DNA from: an uncultured Psychroserpens sp. | GTDB lineage: Bacteria > Bacteroidota > Bacteroidia > Flavobacteriales > Flavobacteriaceae | DNA: 64,000 bases | Reading direction: 5' to 3' | Assembly (NCBI GenBank): GCA_947489585.1 | Contig: CANLEE010000013.1 | Span: 62,001 to 126,000, forward strand | Part shown: one piece after another, positions 7,583-17,195 of the stretch | Position numbering within the stretch: the stretch's first letter is position 1 | Layout of the letters: each line of letters starts with the position of its first letter | Notes under the pieces: model-generated | The model's input: the letters and a program-made list of their open reading frames with translations, nothing else | The model's database searches: none | What the model was told of the DNA's origin: nothing | Program-made: the position numbers and the translations under genes

Positions 7583-8875
7583 ATGAGCATTATAATTAAT
7601 ATTCATGCAAGACAAATTTTAGATTCAAGAGGAAATCCAACAGTAGAAGTAGATGTTGTTACTGAAAATGGTGTTTTAGGAAGAGCAGCTGTACCTTCAG
7701 GAGCGTCAACTGGCGAACACGAAGCTGTAGAATTAAGAGATGGTGGAAACACTTATATGGGAAAAGGTGTTACTAAAGCTGTGGATAATGTGAATGCTGT
7801 AATTGCTCAAGAATTATTGGGTGAATCTGTGTTTGATCAAAATAGAATCGATCAATTAATGATTGACTTAGATGGAACAGCAAACAAATCAAAATTAGGA
7901 GCCAACGCTATCTTAGGGGTCTCTTTAGCCGCTGCAAAAGCCGCAGCTGGTGAATTAGGAATGCCATTATATAGATATGTTGGAGGTGTGTCTGCAAATA
8001 CATTACCAGTTCCAATGATGAATATTATTAATGGTGGTTCTCATAGTGATGCACCAATTGCATTTCAAGAGTTTATGGTGATGCCTGTAAAAGCTAAAAA
8101 CTTCACACATGCTATGCAAATGGGAACTGAGATTTTTCATAACCTTAAAAAGGTATTACATGATAGAGGTTTAAGTACTGCTGTAGGTGATGAAGGAGGA
8201 TTTGCACCAAACTTAGAAGGTGGTACCGAAGATGCCTTAGAAACAATTGCTAAAGCTGTAGACAATGCTGGGTATAAATTAGGTGATGATGTGATGATTG
8301 CGTTAGATTGTGCAGCTGCCGAATTTTATAAAGACGGTACATATGATTATACAATTTTTGAAGGTGCTTCTGGGCAAGTGAGAACAAGTAAAGAACAAGC
8401 CGATTATTTAGCTGAGCTTTCAGAAAAATATCCAATCATCTCTATTGAAGATGGTATGGATGAAAACGATTGGGATGGGTGGAAATACCTAACTGAGCGC
8501 ATTGGTGATAAAGTGCAGTTAGTTGGAGACGATTTATTCGTAACGAACGTTGAACGTTTATCTCGTGGTATCGAAAATGGTATCGCAAATTCCATCTTAA
8601 TTAAAGTGAATCAAATTGGTACATTGACTGAGACAATTTCAGCGGTAAATATGGCGCATAATGCTGGTTATACGTCAGTAATGTCTCATCGTTCTGGAGA
8701 AACTGAAGACAATACAATTGCCGATTTAGCAGTGGCGTTAAATACAGGTCAAATCAAAACAGGTTCGGCATCACGTAGTGATCGTATGGCAAAGTACAAT
8801 CAGTTATTACGCATTGAAGAAGAATTAGACACGACGGCTTATTTTCCACAAATGAATGCATTTAAGGTGAAATAA
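7583..8875 (+). CDS. eno: Enolase (phosphopyruvate hydratase)
   Basis: Converts 2-phosphoglycerate to phosphoenolpyruvate in glycolysis. The 430-residue length is typical. Visible signatures are ARQILDSRGNPTVEVDV at the N-terminus, the loop SGASTGEHEAVELRDG, the metal and active-site regions GDEGGFAPNL (catalytic Glu area), SIEDGMDENDW and LVGDDLFVTN, and the family signature ILIKVNQIGTLTET with the catalytic Lys. SHRSGETED follows. It is flanked by its own upstream -7 box and downstream terminator, so it is probably monocistronic. Confidence 0.99.
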   Translation: MSIIINIHARQILDSRGNPTVEVDVVTENGVLGRAAVPSGASTGEHEAVELRDGGNTYMGKGVTKAVDNVNAVIAQELLGESVFDQNRIDQLMIDLDGTANKSKLGANAILGVSLAAAKAAAGELGMPLYRYVGGVSANTLPVPMMNIINGGSHSDAPIAFQEFMVMPVKAKNFTHAMQMGTEIFHNLKKVLHDRGLSTAVGDEGGFAPNLEGGTEDALETIAKAVDNAGYKLGDDVMIALDCAAAEFYKDGTYDYTIFEGASGQVRTSKEQADYLAELSEKYPIISIEDGMDENDWDGWKYLTERIGDKVQLVGDDLFVTNVERLSRGIENGIANSILIKVNQIGTLTETISAVNMAHNAGYTSVMSHRSGETEDNTIADLAVALNTGQIKTGSASRSDRMAKYNQLLRIEEELDTTAYFPQMNAFKVK

Positions 8876-8897
8876 GACTCTGTTTGTTTTATAGTAT

Positions 8898-8929
8898 AAT
8901 CCTGTTGTTGTAAAATGACAGGATTTTTT
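8898..8929 (+). terminator. Intrinsic terminator after eno
   Basis: AATCCTGT (8898-8905) pairs with ACAGGATT (8918-8925), 12-base loop, followed by T's. It begins 23 bases after the eno stop. Confidence 0.8.
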
Positions 8930-8964
8930 AGTTTCAAACTTATTCTTTTTAGTATTTTTAACTA

Positions 8965-10008
8965 GTGGGATTTAAAACAACAATACATAAACTTCTTCAA
9001 GGCTTATATACAATTTTCAAAGGTTTACTAATTATTGTAGCTGTATTGTTAATTATTATAGTTGTTGTTAATATTGGTTTTAATCTAACAATCAGTAATG
9101 AATTATTGGTCGTATTTACTGGAATCGCAATTGCAATTATATTTTATTTTCTGAATGGTAAAAAAAAGCTATCAAAATCTAAAAAAACTGTGGGTTTTCT
9201 CTTGTTTGAAATCCTAAAACTTGGTTTTTTTACTTATCTGTTTTTTGTGTTTGTTTTTAGTCTGGGTCCTGTAGACTTACCCAAAAGAAAACCTGTTGTT
9301 AAGGATGAAACAGTAAAGTTAGTTATAGACAGTTCAAGTGTTAGAATTAATAAGTTTTATTTAAGTCAGCAAACTTGGGTTGGCTTCAAAAGAGAAAAGC
9401 ATACAATGCCATTTAAGGTTGAATATGATGGTGTTATAAATTCTAAAAAAAACAGAAATGATTTTAAAGTTACATATGGGTTTAAATGGGGCGATTTTTA
9501 TAAAACTTTATCAGATAATGATAGACCTTTAATTGAAGAATTAGCTCAAACTTTCTATAGTTACCAAGAAAAAAAGAAGATGAGCAGAAGAGATTTTGCA
9601 GAGCTTATGATTACAGCAATTCAAGATATACCTTATACTTTGATTTTAGGTAAAGTTTGTGATAGTTTAATTACTAAGCCTTGCTATGGCAATATAAAAT
9701 TAGGCTTGTTTGCACCGGCAGAATTTGTATCTAACTTAACGGGAGATTGTGATACTAGAACGGTACTATTGTTCACACTATTATCACGGTTTAATTATGA
9801 CATTGCTATTTTAAATAGCAAAGCTTACAGACATTCTGTTTTAGGAATTAATATACCTTCTACAGGGAAGTTTAAAATGCATCAAAACACAAAATATTAC
9901 TTTATCGAAACAACTGCAAGAGGTTGTCCAATAGGCTATCTAAATCAAAGCGTTTCCGACATCAGTAAATGGGATTTTCAATTAATACATAATATAAAAG
10001 AAAAATAA
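8965..10008 (+). CDS. Membrane-anchored transglutaminase-like (Cys-His-Glu) protein
   Basis: Not a named gene. The 347-residue product starts at GTG; no in-frame ATG lies upstream before the eno terminator. Three hydrophobic segments lie near residues 18-38, 45-63 and 77-100, followed by a soluble domain of about 240 residues. The end of that domain has a transglutaminase-like layout: TGDCDTRTVLLFTLL with C262, then YRHSVLG with H290, then YYFIETTARG with E315. This Cys/His/acid order is that of the transglutaminase/papain-like superfamily, so a peptidase or amide-crosslinking role is possible but inferred. Its stop overlaps the start of the next gene (TAATG), suggesting coupled translation and a joint role. 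Confidence 0.6.
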   Translation: MGFKTTIHKLLQGLYTIFKGLLIIVAVLLIIIVVVNIGFNLTISNELLVVFTGIAIAIIFYFLNGKKKLSKSKKTVGFLLFEILKLGFFTYLFFVFVFSLGPVDLPKRKPVVKDETVKLVIDSSSVRINKFYLSQQTWVGFKREKHTMPFKVEYDGVINSKKNRNDFKVTYGFKWGDFYKTLSDNDRPLIEELAQTFYSYQEKKKMSRRDFAELMITAIQDIPYTLILGKVCDSLITKPCYGNIKLGLFAPAEFVSNLTGDCDTRTVLLFTLLSRFNYDIAILNSKAYRHSVLGINIPSTGKFKMHQNTKYYFIETTARGCPIGYLNQSVSDISKWDFQLIHNIKEK

Positions 10009-10520
10009 TGGATTTATTTTATTTAGCATTAAGTCAAGTTATAATATCAATATTTTTATCAATAATCATTTTTTTTATATCCTATAAAATTTTGATTAAA
10101 GCTTTTGGATTAAATGAGAATAAATTTGATAATGACAATTTAGCTTTAAGTATTTTCTTTTCAGGAATTATTTTTAGTATTGGTTATTTACTTAGTGGAA
10201 TTATTCCTTCAGTGATTAATGCGATTCAGATTATAAAAATTCATACAGAAGGTAATCTACTTGTCGAAGCTTTTAAATACTCAGCAATATGTTTGTTTGT
10301 AGGTTTTCTTGCAGCGTCTATGATTCAATTAGGAGCTTTCTTTCTGCTAAAAGTAATGACCAAGCATATTAAGGAAGTCGAAGCTCTTAAAAGTAATAAT
10401 CTTGCAGTTGCCATTTTATTAATAAGTATCCTTATTTCTATAACCTTAATTTCTAAGGATGGTTTAGTATTTCTTTTAGAAACTTTTTTGCCACAGCCAG
10501 AAGTAATTCAGTTTAATTAA
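10008..10520 (+). CDS. DUF350-like four-helix membrane protein
   Basis: A 170-residue integral membrane protein with four strong hydrophobic segments. Two internal halves look alike: each has an Asn-Leu-Ala-Leu/Val-rich start (NDNLALSIFFSGIIFSIGY and SNNLAVAILLISILISITL), the pattern seen in DUF350 (YjfL-type) inner-membrane proteins. The function of that family is unknown. The gene is translationally coupled to the transglutaminase-like gene, sharing one base. No promoter is visible between them. The DUF350 assignment is by pattern only. Confidence 0.5.
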   Translation: MDLFYLALSQVIISIFLSIIIFFISYKILIKAFGLNENKFDNDNLALSIFFSGIIFSIGYLLSGIIPSVINAIQIIKIHTEGNLLVEAFKYSAICLFVGFLAASMIQLGAFFLLKVMTKHIKEVEALKSNNLAVAILLISILISITLISKDGLVFLLETFLPQPEVIQFN

Positions 10521-10546
10521 GTTCCATAGGCTTTACAACGATATTT

Positions 10547-11299
10547 CTAAAAACTATACAACAAACCATTCGTTAATTCAAATTGGGTCTTCGGGATTGC
10601 AGCACTTACAGGAACCGCATCATAGTAATAATTGAAATTGGTCTTAAACGCCAAATTCTTATAAATCTTAAATAGGAGTGAGGTATTACTCGAAAGGCGG
10701 TAATCACTAAATGCATCAATTCTTGGCTGATAATAACTCGTGCTTATCAAACTTATCGTTTCAGTTGGGTACATACTAAACGATAAATAGGCACTACCTC
10801 TTGCATCATTTTGCTTCCGATTGTCAACAGTATTAGATGCTTTCTCGTATTCGTACATAATTAAAGTACCTAAATAAAATCGATAATTCTCATTTTCTAA
10901 TAGTTTAAAACGTGGACCAGTGCCCAACAAACCTCGAAAATCAATTTCAGAAATCGCATCATATTGTGCCTGAACAAAGGCTTCCCATTTCACTCTAGGA
11001 GATATTCTACGATTATAACGCAAATGCTGCGTGCCTCGGTTGACTAATGAATTACCTTCTATTTTCTGAAAGTTTAAATCATTAATAAAGAGCCATAAGT
11101 TGATTTTGTCATTATACTGAATGTGTGCTTTATTCGCAATTCTGAAAATATCATTTTTATTTTTTATCAGTGACACATCCAAACTAACAGAACCAGTCCA
11201 TTTTGCTGAATCTGAAGGTTTTCGTAAAGTTTCCACATTGATGACTTGAGAAAAGGAGGTCATTGTCACGCACAATAAGAGTATTGTAATATACCGCAT
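10547..11299 (-). CDS. DUF481-like outer-membrane beta-barrel protein
   Basis: A 250-residue exported protein with a signal peptide (MRYITILLLCVTMTSFSQ, cleavage likely after SFS). The rest is an alternating polar/aromatic pattern of beta strands (KWTGSVSLDVSL, GTQHLRYNRRIS, KWEAFVQAQYDAI, RGLLGTGPRFKLL) and ends in a terminal phenylalanine (LLYSF), as expected for a barrel. The GTGPR motif and strand order are those of DUF481 proteins. Its substrate or role is not known. It converges with the DUF350-like gene and diverges from gltA. Confidence 0.75.
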   Translation of the reverse strand: MRYITILLLCVTMTSFSQVINVETLRKPSDSAKWTGSVSLDVSLIKNKNDIFRIANKAHIQYNDKINLWLFINDLNFQKIEGNSLVNRGTQHLRYNRRISPRVKWEAFVQAQYDAISEIDFRGLLGTGPRFKLLENENYRFYLGTLIMYEYEKASNTVDNRKQNDARGSAYLSFSMYPTETISLISTSYYQPRIDAFSDYRLSSNTSLLFKIYKNLAFKTNFNYYYDAVPVSAAIPKTQFELTNGLLYSF

Positions 11300-11513
11300 A
11301 GCTAATAATTGATGTTGTAAAATTAATAATTATGGCTTGGTATTCAAGAAACTTCTGCATTTTGATGTTAGGTGTATGTCAAAAAAACGACTTGTATTTC
11401 AGTATCGATTTTATGAATATTAAAATTGTTAAAAGCATTGTAATAACACTTCATAAATCCTTAGATATTTCGTAAATTAGCATTCCGCAAAAACAAAATA
11501 AATTCTCATATAT

Positions 11514-12800
11514 ATGTCAGATAAAGCTACACTAGAAATTAATGGTCAAAAACATGAATTCCCATTAGTTACAGGTACCGAAAACGAAGTTGCAATTGAT
11601 ATCAAAACACTAAGAGGTGTTACAGGTGGTGTTACTACAGTAGATCCAGGTTATAAAAATACAGGGTCATGTGAAAGCGCTATTACATTTCTTGATGGTG
11701 AGAAAGGAATTTTAAGATATAGAGGGTATTCTATTGAAGAACTTGCTGATAAAGCTGATTTTCTAGAAGTCGCTTACTTATTAATCTTTGGAGAATTGCC
11801 AAATGCTGAAGAACTAGCTAAATTTCATGCCGATATTAAAAAGCATGCTGTTGTAGATGATGATATAAAGAAAATTTTAGATGCCTTTCCAAAAGCGGCA
11901 CATCCAATGGGAGTGTTAGCCTCATTAACTAGTGCACTTACGGCTTTTAACCCTACATCTGTGAATGTAGATTCTGAAGAGGAAATGTATAATGCAATTG
12001 TTAGAATTTTAGGAAAATTTCCAATTTTAGTAGCATGGACTATGCGTAAAAAACACGGCATGCCATTAGACTACGGAAGTACATCTTTAGGGTATGTGGA
12101 GAACATCTTACAAATGATGTTTAAGCGTCCAGATGAAGACTATACACAAAACCCAATTTTGGTAAATGCTTTAGATAAATTATTAATTCTTCATGCAGAT
12201 CATGAGCAAAACTGTTCAACGTCTACAGTTAGAATTACAGGATCGTCACATGCTGGATTATTTGTATCATTATCAGCAGGTATATCTGCGCTTTGGGGAC
12301 CATTGCATGGTGGAGCCAACCAAGCGGTTTTAGAAATGTTAGAAGCTATCAAAGAAGATGGAGGTGACACAAAGAAATATATGGCTAAAGCTAAAGATAA
12401 AAGTGATCCTTTCCGTTTAATGGGATTCGGACATCGCGTTTACAAAAACTTTGACCCAAGAGCGAAAATCATTAAGGTGGCTGCCGATGAAGTATTAGGT
12501 GACTTAGGTGTTGAAGATCCAATTTTAGATATCGCTAAAGGTTTAGAGAAAGAAGCTTTAGAAGATCAATATTTTGTGGATAGAAAATTATATCCCAACG
12601 TTGATTTCTATTCAGGAATCATTTACAGAGCAATGGGGATTCCTACGGAAATGTTTACAGTGATGTTTGCATTAGGACGTTTACCAGGTTGGATTGCACA
12701 GTGGAAAGAAATGCGTACGCGTAAAGAACCTATTGGACGTCCACGTCAATTGTATATTGGAGAAACTTACAGACCATTTAAAGAAATAGAAAAAAGATAG
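11514..12800 (+). CDS. gltA: Citrate synthase
   Basis: Condenses oxaloacetate and acetyl-CoA to citrate at entry to the TCA cycle. It is 428 residues, the length of the hexameric Gram-negative type II form. Signatures are GILRYRGYSIEELA, the first active-site His region ADHEQNCSTSTVR, LWGPLHGGANQAVLEML, and the catalytic GFGHRVYKNFDPRA. The C-terminus PIGRPRQLYIGE matches the family. The 214 bases upstream show no perfect TAnnTTTG box. A terminator follows 19 bases after the stop. Confidence 0.98.
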   Translation: MSDKATLEINGQKHEFPLVTGTENEVAIDIKTLRGVTGGVTTVDPGYKNTGSCESAITFLDGEKGILRYRGYSIEELADKADFLEVAYLLIFGELPNAEELAKFHADIKKHAVVDDDIKKILDAFPKAAHPMGVLASLTSALTAFNPTSVNVDSEEEMYNAIVRILGKFPILVAWTMRKKHGMPLDYGSTSLGYVENILQMMFKRPDEDYTQNPILVNALDKLLILHADHEQNCSTSTVRITGSSHAGLFVSLSAGISALWGPLHGGANQAVLEMLEAIKEDGGDTKKYMAKAKDKSDPFRLMGFGHRVYKNFDPRAKIIKVAADEVLGDLGVEDPILDIAKGLEKEALEDQYFVDRKLYPNVDFYSGIIYRAMGIPTEMFTVMFALGRLPGWIAQWKEMRTRKEPIGRPRQLYIGETYRPFKEIEKR

Positions 12801-12819
12801 ACTTGGTAAAAGTCAAACT

Positions 12820-12851
12820 AAAAGCTCCACAATTATCGTGGAGCTTTTTTT
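12820..12851 (+). terminator. Intrinsic terminator after gltA
   Basis: AAAAGCTCCAC (12820-12830) pairs with GTGGAGCTTTT (12838-12848), 7-base loop, followed by more T's. It ends exactly where the next gene's -7 box begins. Confidence 0.92.
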
Positions 12852-12858
12852 ATATTTG
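12851..12858 (+). promoter_or_regulatory. -7 box of the DDAH-like gene, very short leader
   Basis: TATATTTG, a perfect TAnnTTTG, with the start codon only 6 bases further on (12865). Transcription should start at or within a few bases of the ATG, so the mRNA would be nearly leaderless. A -33 TTG is not evident because the region is occupied by the gltA terminator stem. Confidence 0.45.
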
Positions 12859-12864
12859 TAATCT

Positions 12865-13779
12865 ATGATAAAACCTAACGTACAAAACGAAACGGCGCAC
12901 TTACGAGCTGTTGTTTTAGGAACAGCAGAAAGCGTTGGACCAACACCCGCTTTAGAAGACGCTTACGATCCAAAATCAGCTGAACATATCAAAGCAGGTA
13001 CGTACCCTATAGAAGATGACATGATTCCTGAAATGGAAGCTGTAGCAGAAGTCTTTAAAAAGTATGACGTCACTGTATATCGACCAAAAGTAATCAAAGA
13101 TTATAATCAAATTTTCGCAAGAGACATTGGTTTTGTCATTGACGATAAATTTATATTTGCCAATATCTTGCCAGATCGTGATCGCGAGATTGAAGCCATT
13201 GAGCATGTGTGGAGTCAAATTTCAGAAGAGAATCGTGTACGACTACCAGAGGAATGTCATGTTGAAGGTGGTGATGTCATGCCTTGGAATGACCACATCT
13301 TTATCGGTACATATTCTGGTGAAGATTATCCCGATTTTATCACTGCGCGTACCAATATGGATGCGGTGATTGCAATACAAGAGTTGTTCCCTGATAAAAT
13401 CGTGAAGTCATTTGAATTGCGTAAATCAAATACGATTGCTAAAGACAATGCCTTGCATCTCGATTGTTGTTTTCAACCTGTTGGAAAAGGTAAAGCTATT
13501 TTGCATAAAAACGGTTTTCTTGTAGAAAGCGAATATGAATGGCTTGTAGATTTCTTCGGAAAAGAAAACATCTTTGAAATTACGAAAGATGAGATGTATA
13601 ATATGAACAGTAACGTTTTCTCCATTTCAGAAGAGGTCATCATTTCTGAGCGTAACTTTACACGACTAAATACTTGGCTCCGAGATCAAGGGTTTACCGT
13701 TGAGGAAGTTCCTTACTCAGAAATCGCTAAACAAGAAGGTTTATTGCGTTGCTCAACTTTACCTTTAATTAGAGACTAG
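12865..13779 (+). CDS. Dimethylarginine dimethylaminohydrolase-like / amidinotransferase-fold hydrolase
   Basis: A 304-residue member of the guanidine-modifying superfamily (arginine deiminase, DDAH, amidinotransferases). The catalytic set is visible: FARD (residues 84-87), E134-G-G-D137, H198-L-D200, and C296 in LLRCSTLPL near the C-terminus. Such enzymes attack the guanidinium carbon by a Cys nucleophile. The true substrate (arginine, methylated arginine or other) cannot be told from sequence. The gene sits directly behind gltA with its own -7 box, an arrangement I associate with flavobacteria. Cytoplasmic: there is no signal peptide. Confidence 0.8.
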   Translation: MIKPNVQNETAHLRAVVLGTAESVGPTPALEDAYDPKSAEHIKAGTYPIEDDMIPEMEAVAEVFKKYDVTVYRPKVIKDYNQIFARDIGFVIDDKFIFANILPDRDREIEAIEHVWSQISEENRVRLPEECHVEGGDVMPWNDHIFIGTYSGEDYPDFITARTNMDAVIAIQELFPDKIVKSFELRKSNTIAKDNALHLDCCFQPVGKGKAILHKNGFLVESEYEWLVDFFGKENIFEITKDEMYNMNSNVFSISEEVIISERNFTRLNTWLRDQGFTVEEVPYSEIAKQEGLLRCSTLPLIRD

Positions 13780-13828
13780 TTAGACCTAGCATAAATATGT
13801 TGGTTGGTTTTAGTTTGAGTGTTGCTTA

Positions 13829-16800
13829 TTAGTTTTGTAATAATGATTTTACAGCTTCTTCAATTTGTTGGTCTCTACCTATAGCCATAATACCTGGCTT
13901 ATTTTGAACTTTGATATCTGGTTCTAATTGGTTGTTCTCTAAAAAGGGTTGCCCAAGTGGTTTCCATCCACCCATTGGAATTCCAAAATAAATCGAAGGA
14001 TCTATTTGTGTTTCCCACCAAACAAATGTTCCTGTGCCAGGAACGGGCATTCCTAATGTTTTTCCAACACCTTTTATCTTATATGCTACAGGAAATAAAT
14101 GCGCATCTGAATAATTACTTTCTCCCATAACTACAATAGAAGGCTTTACCCATAAACTTCTTGGTTGATGTCCAACGTATTGTCCGTGTGGAATGATTTC
14201 CATGTATTTTTTTCCATTCAGAAAGTCTGAAAGCACATCGTGTAAATTTCCACCACCATTAAATCGTGTATCAACAACTAAAGCATCTGCACTTAAATGT
14301 TTGCCTAGTGCCTCTTCGATAACGACTCTCATACTTGGGTCATTCATACCACGAACGTGAACGTATCCTAACTTTCCTTTAGAAAGACGCTCAACTTCAT
14401 CACGCCGTGTCTCGACCCATCTTTTATATAGCAGTTGATTTTCTGATCTTAAAGAAATAGGCTTCACAACTTCTTCCCACTTCGAATTATTTGACGGATC
14501 AATAAGCGACAGCAATACATTTTGATTGCGTTTTCTGTTTAGCAATTGATAAAAATCGATGTCTGTGGTTAATGTTTGTCCGTCAATTTTTTCAATAATA
14601 TGACCAGCTCTTATTTTAGACGCTGCTTTGTCTAGAGGTCCGCCTACTAATACTTCGGCAACTTTAACTCCAGTTCCCGAATGGCTGTAATCATATAATA
14701 TGCCTAAAGACGATGTTTGATCACTATTAGGCGCATTATGGCGATAACCACTTCCTGTATGCGACGCATTCATTTCACCTAGCATTTCACTGAGCATTTC
14801 AGCAAAATCATAATTGTTATTGATGTGCGGAAGGAATTTCTTGTATTCATCATAATAAAAATCCCAGTCTACACCTTGCAAGTCTTCTACATAAAACTTA
14901 TCGCGTAGCTGTCTCCAACTATGATTAAACATATAGTCGCGTTCGTCTGATTGCTTTAAGACCATCTCACCTTTTGTGCTGATTGATTTTACTTTGCCAT
15001 CAGAGGTGCTTATTTTTTTGAGTCTACCATCTGCAATGAGTAAAATAAATTTTCCATCTTTAGACAAAACCATTCCTGCATTACCAACACCTAATTTGGC
15101 GAATAGTTTGTTTTCTCGTTTTCTTAAATCGGATACCCAAAGGTCATTTCTGCCTTCAAATCGTGATAGGTAGAAAAGCTTGTCACCATCTTTAGAAAGC
15201 AACCAATCACTAACATTAGACGTGTGTGTTGTTAATCTTACTTTACGATCTCTCATATGATCCCAGTCAAAAATGAGGTCTTTGCTATCTTCTTTAGCAT
15301 CCTCTTTTTTATCTTTCTTATCATCGTCATCATCCGATTTGTTTTTATCCTTATCTTTTTTCTTCTTCATCTCTTTGTAGAGGTCGTAGTCTGCAGACGA
15401 CATATTAAAAATGTCATAGCTTTCTTTTGAGAAGAACATTGCAAATACATCTACTTGATTAGGAAAACCATTTTCCATCCGACCACTTTGACGTGTCGTG
15501 ACCCAAGTCATTAGCTTTCCATCAGACGACCATTTTGGTGCAAAATCGAAATAGCCACTTTGAGTTAGGTTTCTAATCTCACCTTTTCCTGAAGCTTCGG
15601 TAAGCCCAACTTCGTCTTGCATGATGCTTTCCTGTTGACCAAACTGAAATAGAAACCATTTACTATCTGGCGACCATTGATACCACATATCACCATCAGC
15701 GTATGAGTAATTGTGTTTTGCAGGGACAACCGTTCGTGATTTCTTAGAGTCTAGATTAATTACTTTTATCGTCGTTCGATCTTCAAGGTAAGCCACTTCT
15801 TTTCCATCGGGCGAATATGCTGGCTGAAACTCTTCTTTATCGGTTTGTATAATCACTTTTTCTTCTAATAGTGTTGACGCATAAAAATAAGGCTCGTCCT
15901 CTCTAACAATGGAGGTTTCATAAATGCCCCAACTGTTATTCACTTCGGCAGCATATACCAAGGATTTTCCGTCTGGGCTAAAACTCACACTACGTTCTTG
16001 GTATGGTGTGTTCGTAATTCTTTTGGTCGTTCCATTTTCAATACTACTCACAAAAATCTCGCCTCTAAACACATAAACGACTTCTTTTCCGTTGGAAGAT
16101 AATTCGGTTTCTCTAAAACCACTATTCACAGGAACAATTTTATCTAATGTTGAACGCCCGTCATAGTTTAGTATGATGTTTACCTTTTGTGGTGTGCCAT
16201 TTGGTGACATCGTATAAATTTCGCCATCAAAACCAAAACATAAGGTATTGTTGTCTGCTGAGCTTAGAAACCGTACTGGATGTTTGCTAAAGGACGTTAG
16301 TGCTATATTTTGACTCGGATTTGCTACTGAACTTTTATGCACATTAAAAGACCCATTTTCTTCAGATAGGTAATAAAAATCATTGTTGTTACTATCAAAT
16401 ACTGGATTACGGTTTTCACCTTTAAAATTTGATAGTTGCGTATACGATTTGTTTTTTAAATCATAAGACCAAACATCTCTAGTCACTGCTGAAGTATGAT
16501 GTTTACGCCAATCATTTTCATAACCTTTGCGATCATGAAAGATGAGTGTGTTTCCATCGGGACTATAAGTGGCGTTGTGCGCAGGAGAAGTGAGTTCTAA
16601 CATGACACGACCACCTTTGGTTGGTACACTATAGAGTTCTGCCATGACGCCTGAAGGAAACTGCACGTTGGTATGTAAATCTTGTCGAACACCAGAGAAG
16701 AGGATCTTTGTATTATCACGACTAAAATCACTTGGGACTTCATTAGTAGAGTGGAAGGTGAGTCGTTTGGCCTCGCCTCCAGATGCAGACATTACAAAGA

Positions 16801-17065
16801 CATCAAAATTACCATACCGATTAGAGGCAAAGGCAATCTGTTTACCATCGTGACTCCATACAGGGTTATACTCATAGCTTTCAGATAGCGTCATAGGAAC
16901 AGCTTGTCCGCCAGACACAGCGACTTTATAAATATCGCCTTGGTAATTAAAGAGTATGGTTTTTCCATCGGGAGATATCGAAGGATATCGTAACCAGAGT
17001 GGATTATTTTGTGAGAATGTGAGGCATACGAATAGGAGAGCAACTAATGAAACGATTTTTTTCAT
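13829..17065 (-). CDS. Tricorn-like S41 protease, secreted
   Basis: A 1078-residue protein with a signal peptide (MKKIVSLVALLFVCLTFSQ). The first half holds WD40/TolB-like beta-propeller repeats with recurring SPDGK and WSPDSKW motifs. A lysine/aspartate low-complexity stretch lies around nt 15285-15370. After that come the core tricorn region with HSWRQLRDKFY, a PDZ-like domain (LDKAASKIRAGHIIEKIDGQ) and the S41 catalytic domain with VDTRFNGGGNLHD. The likely nucleophile is S986 in ESNYSDAH. The family cleaves peptides; a periplasmic peptide-processing role is inferred. Length fits bacterial tricorn homologues. Confidence 0.88.
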   Translation of the reverse strand: MKKIVSLVALLFVCLTFSQNNPLWLRYPSISPDGKTILFNYQGDIYKVAVSGGQAVPMTLSESYEYNPVWSHDGKQIAFASNRYGNFDVFVMSASGGEAKRLTFHSTNEVPSDFSRDNTKILFSGVRQDLHTNVQFPSGVMAELYSVPTKGGRVMLELTSPAHNATYSPDGNTLIFHDRKGYENDWRKHHTSAVTRDVWSYDLKNKSYTQLSNFKGENRNPVFDSNNNDFYYLSEENGSFNVHKSSVANPSQNIALTSFSKHPVRFLSSADNNTLCFGFDGEIYTMSPNGTPQKVNIILNYDGRSTLDKIVPVNSGFRETELSSNGKEVVYVFRGEIFVSSIENGTTKRITNTPYQERSVSFSPDGKSLVYAAEVNNSWGIYETSIVREDEPYFYASTLLEEKVIIQTDKEEFQPAYSPDGKEVAYLEDRTTIKVINLDSKKSRTVVPAKHNYSYADGDMWYQWSPDSKWFLFQFGQQESIMQDEVGLTEASGKGEIRNLTQSGYFDFAPKWSSDGKLMTWVTTRQSGRMENGFPNQVDVFAMFFSKESYDIFNMSSADYDLYKEMKKKKDKDKNKSDDDDDKKDKKEDAKEDSKDLIFDWDHMRDRKVRLTTHTSNVSDWLLSKDGDKLFYLSRFEGRNDLWVSDLRKRENKLFAKLGVGNAGMVLSKDGKFILLIADGRLKKISTSDGKVKSISTKGEMVLKQSDERDYMFNHSWRQLRDKFYVEDLQGVDWDFYYDEYKKFLPHINNNYDFAEMLSEMLGEMNASHTGSGYRHNAPNSDQTSSLGILYDYSHSGTGVKVAEVLVGGPLDKAASKIRAGHIIEKIDGQTLTTDIDFYQLLNRKRNQNVLLSLIDPSNNSKWEEVVKPISLRSENQLLYKRWVETRRDEVERLSKGKLGYVHVRGMNDPSMRVVIEEALGKHLSADALVVDTRFNGGGNLHDVLSDFLNGKKYMEIIPHGQYVGHQPRSLWVKPSIVVMGESNYSDAHLFPVAYKIKGVGKTLGMPVPGTGTFVWWETQIDPSIYFGIPMGGWKPLGQPFLENNQLEPDIKVQNKPGIMAIGRDQQIEEAVKSLLQN

Positions 17066-17195
17066 TTTAACTAATTTTTGTTACCGAGTGATAAGAAAAG
17101 CGTTCGGTATATTGGTTGAGCTACTAATTTACAAAATATAATAGTGCACGCCTTAATGCTAATGTTAATAAATGAGATATGAATAGCGTTTTAAG

